Origin: a bacterium
Lineage (GTDB): Bacteria; Spirochaetota; UBA4802; UBA5550
Direction: 5' to 3'
NCBI GenBank assembly: GCA_024224995.1
Contig: JAAENB010000903.1
Location: 1 to 10,266 of the forward strand
Length of the DNA stretch: 10,266 nt
Shown: positions 6,384 through 10,266 of the stretch, one piece after another
Layout: the number at the start of each line of letters is the position of its first letter
Numbering within the stretch: position 1 is the stretch's first letter
Made by a program: the position numbers and the translations under genes
Notes under the pieces: generated by a model
Databases searched by the model: none
What the model was told of the DNA's origin: nothing
The model's input: the letters and a program-made list of their open reading frames with translations, nothing else

Positions 6384-6413
6384 ATAATACAGGCTTTTGG
6401 GGCACTGAGTCAA
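6384..6413 (-). promoter_or_regulatory. sigma70-type promoter for the diguanylate cyclase
   Basis: Read on the minus strand: TTGACT (6413-6408), an 18-base spacer and TATTAT (6389-6384). Predicted initiation is near 6377, about 25 nt before the GTG start. This suggests the cyclase is transcribed on its own rather than only by read-through from the dehydrogenase gene 133 bp upstream. Confidence 0.5.
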
Positions 6414-6485
6414 GCAAAAATGCATAACAACGCATCTTGTCCCATCAATTTTTTCAATCATAGTCAAAATTTAAAATAAATCTAT

Positions 6486-7424
6486 TTAATTCAAAGTAAT
6501 AACAACATGTCCTTTTTTATGCCCCTTTTCAACATACCGGTGAGCCTCAACAATTTCTTCCAACGGATAAATCCTATCAATAACCGTCTTAATTTTACCA
6601 GCCTCAACAAGCTCTTTAAGAAATATTAAATCATCAATAGTAATCTTGTCTTCCATGTTATAATTCTTAACAACATTAATATAAATCCCATTCTTCTTTA
6701 AAGATTTTTTCCCTTTTGACTTCGGCAGCTTATCTACAGCGTCAAAGATAACATCATAGGATTCAGTACCTTCAGAAAAGTCATCGTTAGTATAATCAAT
6801 AACGGTATCGGCACCCAATGATTTCACCATTTCTAAATTTGAAGTACTGCAAACACCCGTAACTACAGCGCCGAAGTATTTGGCAAGCTGCACCGCGAAA
6901 ACACCAACACTTCCGGAAGCACCATAGATAAGAACATTGTGCCCATTTTGAATTTTTGCCATTTTAAGTAAACTTAACGCGGTTAGCCCACCGGTAGCAG
7001 TCCCGGCGGCAGCTTCTTCAAACGTCATATTGGCAGGTTTTATGGCAATAAAACCCTCTTTAACATACCTGGCGTTCTCAGGAAGGCATATATACTCAGC
7101 ATAAGCGCCAAAAACAAAACCGGAAGTGGCAAAAACCTGGTCCCCCACCTTAAAACGTTTTACTTCTTTGCCAACAGCTTCAATTTCTCCGGCTAATTCC
7201 ATCCCAAGAATGCTTCTTTTTGGTTTTCTAATGCCTAAATATAATCGAAAGGGGATCATTTGCCAGACGGGAACATTGAAACTACGAATTCTCACATCCC
7301 CAATGTGGCAGGTTGTTGCGTAAACTTTTATCAACACTTCATTGTCTTTGGGGCTGGGCTTTTCTACATCTTTTAGCTGAAGAACTTCCGGTGGACCATA
7401 TTTTGTACAAATTATTGCTTTCAT
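6486..7424 (-). CDS. medium-chain dehydrogenase/reductase, quinone oxidoreductase-like NAD(P)-dependent enzyme
   Basis: A 312-residue MDR-superfamily enzyme. The N-terminal GroES-like half starts [20 protein letters not shown] and has [12 protein letters not shown] (74-85) and FKVGDQVF (91-98). The Rossmann half has the nucleotide loop GASGSVG (168-174), followed by [10 protein letters not shown] and LGADTVIDY. The C-terminus [25 protein letters not shown] is typical. The four structural-zinc cysteines and the catalytic-zinc set of classical alcohol dehydrogenases are absent, so it fits the zinc-free quinone oxidoreductase/enoyl reductase branch. Those enzymes use NAD(P)H to reduce quinones or activated alkenes; the actual substrate cannot be read from sequence. 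ATG is preceded by AGAGGA six bases upstream. Length is slightly short of the usual ~325 residues but complete. Confidence 0.88.
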   Translation of the reverse strand: MKAIICTKYGPPEVLQLKDVEKPSPKDNEVLIKVYATTCHIGDVRIRSFNVPVWQMIPFRLYLGIRKPKRSILGMELAGEIEAVGKEVKRFKVGDQVFATSGFVFGAYAEYICLPENARYVKEGFIAIKPANMTFEEAAAGTATGGLTALSLLKMAKIQNGHNVLIYGASGSVGVFAVQLAKYFGAVVTGVCSTSNLEMVKSLGADTVIDYTNDDFSEGTESYDVIFDAVDKLPKSKGKKSLKKNGIYINVVKNYNMEDKITIDDLIFLKELVEAGKIKTVIDRIYPLEEIVEAHRYVEKGHKKGHVVITLN

Positions 7425-7430
7425 AAAAAA

Positions 7431-7436
7431 TCCTCT
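7431..7436 (-). promoter_or_regulatory. ribosome-binding site of the dehydrogenase gene
   Basis: AGAGGA on the minus strand, six bases (all T) before the ATG at 7424. It fixes the start. Confidence 0.6.
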
Positions 7437-7463
7437 AACTGCTTAATTTACAGGTTCACTTTT

Positions 7464-7493
7464 ATTTTAAGGGCGTTTCAGTTATTTTGTCAA
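7464..7493 (-). promoter_or_regulatory. sigma70-type promoter for the dehydrogenase gene
   Basis: On the minus strand: perfect TTGACA (7493-7488), an 18-base spacer and TAAAAT (7469-7464, five of six). Initiation is predicted near 7457, about 33 nt before the start codon. Confidence 0.55.
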
Positions 7494-7709
7494 ATATAAT
7501 ATTAATGCGTTTATGTTTTGAGCGCAAATCAAACGGGGCCGCACTTTGCCATTTTCTGTTGCAGGTTCATCTAATGAGCTGATAATTCCTGAAGTATCAT
7601 TTAAAGATATAAAAAAATACTTGCCAATCATCAAATTACTTTGTAAAATATTTTTTTGACTAATAACGTTACGCATGCCAATATCAGAATATGGAAATAG
7701 TGGGAATAT
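7494..7709. other. divergent intergenic region with a possible coding remnant
   Basis: Between the dehydrogenase and NagD-like genes I see no credible complete gene. A 45-codon open stretch on the + strand (7522-7659) reads protein-like (AGSSNELIIPEVSFKDIKKY) but has no ATG, no ribosome-binding site and an in-frame stop directly before it. It could be a decayed 3' end. A possible but weak promoter for the downstream gene is TTGACT (7656-7661), 18 bases, AATATC (7680-7685). Confidence 0.35.
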
Positions 7710-8486
7710 ATGAATATTGATAAGATAAGAGAAAAAAAGGCCTTCATTTGTGATATGGATGGTGTAATTTATCATGGAAATGAACTTCTTCCCGGTGTTC
7801 CGGAATTTGTTGATTGGCTGCAAAAAGAAAACAAAAAATTCCTATTTTTAACGAATTCATCGGAACGCTCTCCTAGGGAATTGCATCAGAAATTAAACAG
7901 GTTGGGATTGAATGTATCTGAAGATCACTTCTACACAAGCGCGTTAGCCACCGGCAGTTTTCTTCAGTTGCATAGCCCGGGAGGAAGCGCTTATGTTATA
8001 GGAGAAGCAGGATTAATTAATGCGGTTTATGACGCGGGACTTACGATGAATAATATTACACCTGATTATGTCATAGTAGGTGAATCCAGATCGTACACGT
8101 ATGAAACATTGACACACGCGGTTAACCTGGTATTGAATGGAGCCAAACTGATTGGAACGAATCCGGATCTAACAGGTCCAATAGAAGGCGGAATCGCGCC
8201 TGCAACAGGATCACTAATCTCTCCAATTGAAAAAGCTACAGGAAGCAAGGCTTATTTTATTGGAAAACCCAATCCCCTGATGATGCGTCATGCGTTAAAA
8301 AAGTTATCTTCCAGAAGAGAAGATACAGCGATAATTGGTGATCGAATGGATACTGATATTGTTGCAGGGATAGAGTCTGAAATTGAAACGGTACTTGTAT
8401 TAACCGGAGTTACATCCGAAGAAGATTTGAATCAATTTGCCTATCAACCAGGATATATCCTTGATGGAGTTTTTCAAATTCCATAG
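7710..8486 (+). CDS. nagD: NagD-like HAD-IIA family phosphatase
   Basis: A 258-residue cytosolic haloacid-dehalogenase-fold phosphatase. Motif I is DMDGV with nucleophile D15 and acid/base D17. Motif II is TNSS (48-51). The C2-type cap covers about 70-180 and includes FYTSALATGSFL, YVIVGESRSY and TNPD. Motif III lysine is in GKPNP (K186), and motif IV is GDRMDTD with D211 and D216. Order, spacing and length match E. coli NagD, a nucleoside-monophosphate phosphatase of the HAD-IIA class; family members also act on p-nitrophenyl phosphate, glycerol phosphate or phosphoglycolate, so the substrate is uncertain. No nag (N-acetylglucosamine) genes are near it. The start ATG has only a weak GTGGGA upstream. 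Its last 13 bases overlap the end of the convergent solute-binding protein gene. Confidence 0.88.
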   Translation: MNIDKIREKKAFICDMDGVIYHGNELLPGVPEFVDWLQKENKKFLFLTNSSERSPRELHQKLNRLGLNVSEDHFYTSALATGSFLQLHSPGGSAYVIGEAGLINAVYDAGLTMNNITPDYVIVGESRSYTYETLTHAVNLVLNGAKLIGTNPDLTGPIEGGIAPATGSLISPIEKATGSKAYFIGKPNPLMMRHALKKLSSRREDTAIIGDRMDTDIVAGIESEIETVLVLTGVTSEEDLNQFAYQPGYILDGVFQIP

Positions 8487-9235
8487 AGCTTTTTGATTGC
8501 ATCAATAGTTCCATTCTTTTTTATTATTTTTAACCCTTGATTAAAATCTTTAACCAACTGTTTGTGGTGAGGATTCTTTTTGGAAAATCCAATATGAAAA
8601 TATTGCGTTTCCAGCTCAGGTGTTAATATTTCCAGAGCGCCGATGTGCTTGGGAAGCTTTTTCTTAATTATGTGTAAAACAACTTTTTTTGAGTCAACAA
8701 ATAAATCTATTCTATTAGAAAGCAATTTTCGTATATTTTGTTCTGTATAAACAACAGGATATTTTTTAAGATAATCAGCCGAATCAAATTCTTTTGTATA
8801 AGTGAATCCAACACCTGTGCCAATCACATACGGCTCTAAATCTGTCAATTTTTTATATTTAATTCCTCGTCCTTTTTTTGAAAAAAACACAATTTCATCC
8901 TTATCAATAGGATCAGAGAAAGCCAATTTTTTTGCTCTTTCTTTGTTATAGTAAGTCCCTAATAAACCATTATAGACTCCCATTTCACTTTCCACAACAG
9001 CTCGTTTCCATGGTTTCCAGTCTACAGTTATATTGTAACCCTTTACTTTAAAAGCTTGCCTGATAATCTCTGTAAGATATCCTCCATTTTTAAGATTTTT
9101 TCCATAAAAGGGTGCCCATGAAGGTTCAGTAACTAATGATACATTTTTTTCATTAGCAATCACCATGTTGCTAAAAATAAGTATCAGAACGGTTATAAAG
9201 AGCGGATAACTATTTTTTTTTCTTAGGAGTTCCAT
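8474..9235 (-). CDS. periplasmic solute-binding protein family 3 (transporter substrate-binding domain)
   Basis: With the ATG at 9235 this is 253 residues. A run GGAGGGGG lies five bases before that ATG and overlaps the alternative ATG at 9250, so the inner start is preferred. The N-terminus MELLRKKNSYPLFITVLILI... is a Sec signal peptide, with likely cleavage after MVIA at residue 27. The mature part shows the SBP_bac_3 pattern: VTEPSWAPFYG, GGYLTEIIRQAF, VDWKPWKRAVVE, FSDPI, VIGTGVGFTYT, and a C-terminal GFSKKNPHHKQLVKDFNQGL. Such proteins deliver amino acids or related small polar solutes to ABC permeases, or act as sensor or enzyme domains. No permease or ATPase gene is adjacent, so it is an orphan here, and the ligand is unknown. 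Confidence 0.85.
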   Translation of the reverse strand: MELLRKKNSYPLFITVLILIFSNMVIANEKNVSLVTEPSWAPFYGKNLKNGGYLTEIIRQAFKVKGYNITVDWKPWKRAVVESEMGVYNGLLGTYYNKERAKKLAFSDPIDKDEIVFFSKKGRGIKYKKLTDLEPYVIGTGVGFTYTKEFDSADYLKKYPVVYTEQNIRKLLSNRIDLFVDSKKVVLHIIKKKLPKHIGALEILTPELETQYFHIGFSKKNPHHKQLVKDFNQGLKIIKKNGTIDAIKKLYGI

Positions 9236-9240
9236 TGCTT

Positions 9241-9248
9241 CCCCCTCC
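9241..9248 (-). promoter_or_regulatory. strong ribosome-binding site deciding the start of the solute-binding protein
   Basis: GGAGGGGG on the minus strand, five bases before ATG 9235. It would be part of the coding sequence if the upstream ATG at 9250 were used, which argues for the shorter protein. Confidence 0.65.
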
Positions 9249-9307
9249 ATCGCAAAATGTTAGTACATCTTTTTTAGGCATTCGCATTACTTTACCTACT
9301 GTAATTA

Positions 9308-9336
9308 TTTATACTATTAATAGCGAAATGTGTCAA
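9308..9336 (-). promoter_or_regulatory. near-consensus sigma70 promoter of the solute-binding protein gene
   Basis: On the minus strand: perfect TTGACA (9336-9331), 17-base spacer, TATAAA (9313-9308, five of six). Predicted start near 9301 gives a leader of about 65 nt. With the strong ribosome-binding site, high expression is likely. Confidence 0.7.
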
Positions 9337-9385
9337 TGTAAAAAAAAACCCTCCCGTCAATCACGTAAACTGTTATTTCACTGAT

Positions 9386-10111
9386 TTAATCAATCTCTTT
9401 CCATTCATCTAAATTTTCCGGCGGCCACCCTTTAAATGTTACAGCCTTCTTCTTAAATCGAAAATCACATATCGGAGCTCCATTACCAATGGTTTGCGTG
9501 CGAAAAAAACTTATTCCATAAGATTTAAACATTGCGTAATCACCAAGGCATACATATTGCAAATAATGAGATTTGTTATTATTTATAAATAATTTATGAA
9601 GCGCGCATTCTGTATAATTATAACCAAAATCAAAATCTTGTCCCGTTGCTTTTATATTCTCAACAACAAAATCCTCTTTATATTTTCTTAACAAACTTTT
9701 ATCATTTTGCTTTTTCATTTCACTAATAAAAAATCCGGTGGCAGCTATCTTACCAATCAAGAATCTAATGACCTTTGGCTTTGATTTAAAGTACCCATCA
9801 AAAGCATCAAATATTACCTTGCCGATTTGATGACTGGTTAACCCTTCTTTTTCAAGGGGAATTATGATTGATAAAATGATAGCTCCCATAATAAGATTTA
9901 TTGTACTATTACTTTTTTTACCACCCAGGTATGGCAATTGACTGAAAAGATTAATGTATTCACTATTACTTTCTAATTGCAATTCAGTTATCTTTGCTTT
10001 ATCGAAATATAGCATTAACGACTTTTGAGTACCTTTATACATTGCATTAAATTCTTTCATCATTTTTCGCTTTATTTTCATATAATAATTATTTGTGTCA
10101 TCATATTTCAT
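9386..10111 (-). CDS. L-2-amino-thiazoline-4-carboxylic acid hydrolase family protein
   Basis: A 241-residue, apparently cytosolic protein. Its C-terminal half shows the layout I associate with the ATC hydrolase family (PF14196): FGYNYTECALHKLF (162-175), then CLGDYAMFKSYG (188-199), then RTQTIGNGAPICDFRF (204-219). The conserved C169, C188, D191 and C215 are all present. The N-terminal half is helical, with a non-polar stretch at 71-85 that could pack inside rather than span a membrane. The family is named after a Pseudomonas enzyme that opens the thiazoline ring on the way to L-cysteine, but most members are uncharacterised, and no partner N-carbamoyl-cysteine amidohydrolase is seen. The start ATG has GGAG nine bases upstream. 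Function beyond family membership is unknown. Confidence 0.72.
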   Translation of the reverse strand: MKYDDTNNYYMKIKRKMMKEFNAMYKGTQKSLMLYFDKAKITELQLESNSEYINLFSQLPYLGGKKSNSTINLIMGAIILSIIIPLEKEGLTSHQIGKVIFDAFDGYFKSKPKVIRFLIGKIAATGFFISEMKKQNDKSLLRKYKEDFVVENIKATGQDFDFGYNYTECALHKLFINNNKSHYLQYVCLGDYAMFKSYGISFFRTQTIGNGAPICDFRFKKKAVTFKGWPPENLDEWKEID

Positions 10112-10135
10112 ATTAAACTACTCCGATTTGATTAA

Positions 10136-10164
10136 ATAACAACTCACTTTTAAATATTCCTCAA
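10136..10164 (-). promoter_or_regulatory. possible promoter of the ATC-hydrolase-family gene
   Basis: On the minus strand: TTGAGG (10164-10159), 17 bases, TGTTAT (10141-10136); each box matches four of six bases. The position would give a leader of about 18 nt including the GGAG ribosome-binding site (10124-10121). Support is weak. Confidence 0.3.
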
Positions 10165-10200
10165 ATGAAAATGAAAGGCTGGTCTGCGGTGAGTTTTATG

Positions 10201-10241
10201 ATACGTCCGTAGAAGTTTTCAGCAAACGTCTACAGACGTAT
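10201..10241. repeat. 41-bp inverted repeat at the right edge
   Basis: atacgtccgtaga (10201-10213) and tctacagacgtat (10229-10241) pair over 13 bases with one mismatch around a 15-nt loop. The right arm contains its own palindrome acgtct-ac-agacgt (10226-10239). No T-run follows on the + strand. It resembles a REP-type extragenic palindrome, different in sequence from those at the left edge. No gene is visible from 10112 to the end. Confidence 0.55.
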
Positions 10242-10266
10242 TCGAATTATGGGCCTAGAATCTAAC

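Noticed and set aside
5975..6479. Two + strand reading frames opposite the cyclase N-terminus
   Set aside because: Both are antisense to the clear DUF3365-GGDEF coding sequence and have no protein-like motifs.
7482..7823. Minus-strand 113-codon reading frame in the gap before nagD
   Set aside because: It overlaps the start of the well-supported NagD-like gene and contains the promoter region of the dehydrogenase; no domain or ribosome-binding site is seen.
9340..9385. Intrinsic terminator after the ATC-hydrolase-family gene (nine T on the minus strand)
   Set aside because: The GGGAGGG before the T-run has no complementary CCCTCCC to form a stem; only a weak, bulged pairing is possible.

Overview
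The window looks like chromosomal DNA from a moderately AT-rich, diderm (Gram-negative-type) free-living bacterium. Sec signal peptides, a periplasmic solute-binding protein and a periplasmic c-type-heme motif imply a periplasm. The density of c-di-GMP and sensory proteins, plus the REP-like palindromes, would suit an environmental spirochaete, a deltaproteobacterium-like lineage or a similar group. No marker gene fixes the taxon, so this is a low-confidence guess. There are no rRNA or tRNA genes, no CRISPR array, and no transposase or phage gene in view.

Layout: Positions 1-256 hold a GC-rich, non-coding, REP/REPIN-like composite repeat. Two inverted copies of a ~40-bp arm enclose a tandem ~39-bp repeat and several hairpins. 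A good sigma70-type promoter (434-462) and a long leader follow. They drive a two-gene operon on the + strand: a membrane HD-GYP protein with a periplasmic TPR-like segment (646-2094), translationally coupled to a MinD/FlhG-type P-loop ATPase (2091-2903). Convergent to it is a membrane-integrated 7TM-GAF-AraC regulator (2939-4579, -). This shares a divergent control region with a small STAS-domain protein (4715-5059, +), whose -10 box sits in a 17-bp inverted repeat. A diguanylate cyclase with a periplasmic heme-binding-type sensor (5081-6352, -) runs convergently into the STAS gene. Upstream on the same strand is a medium-chain dehydrogenase/quinone-oxidoreductase-like enzyme (6486-7424, -).

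The right part holds a NagD-like HAD phosphatase (7710-8486, +), which overlaps by 13 bp, tail to tail, an orphan family-3 periplasmic solute-binding protein (8474-9235, -). Next is an ATC-hydrolase-family protein (9386-10111, -). At the right edge is a 41-bp inverted repeat (10201-10241).

Working together: the left two thirds look like a signalling neighbourhood. A putative c-di-GMP phosphodiesterase (HD-GYP) and a c-di-GMP synthase (GGDEF with I-site) lie within 6 kb, with a STAS switch protein, a membrane-tethered transcription factor and a MinD-like ATPase that could link signalling to localisation of a surface structure. The physical clustering is seen; the functional link is inference. 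The right third is ordinary metabolism and transport with no obvious shared pathway.
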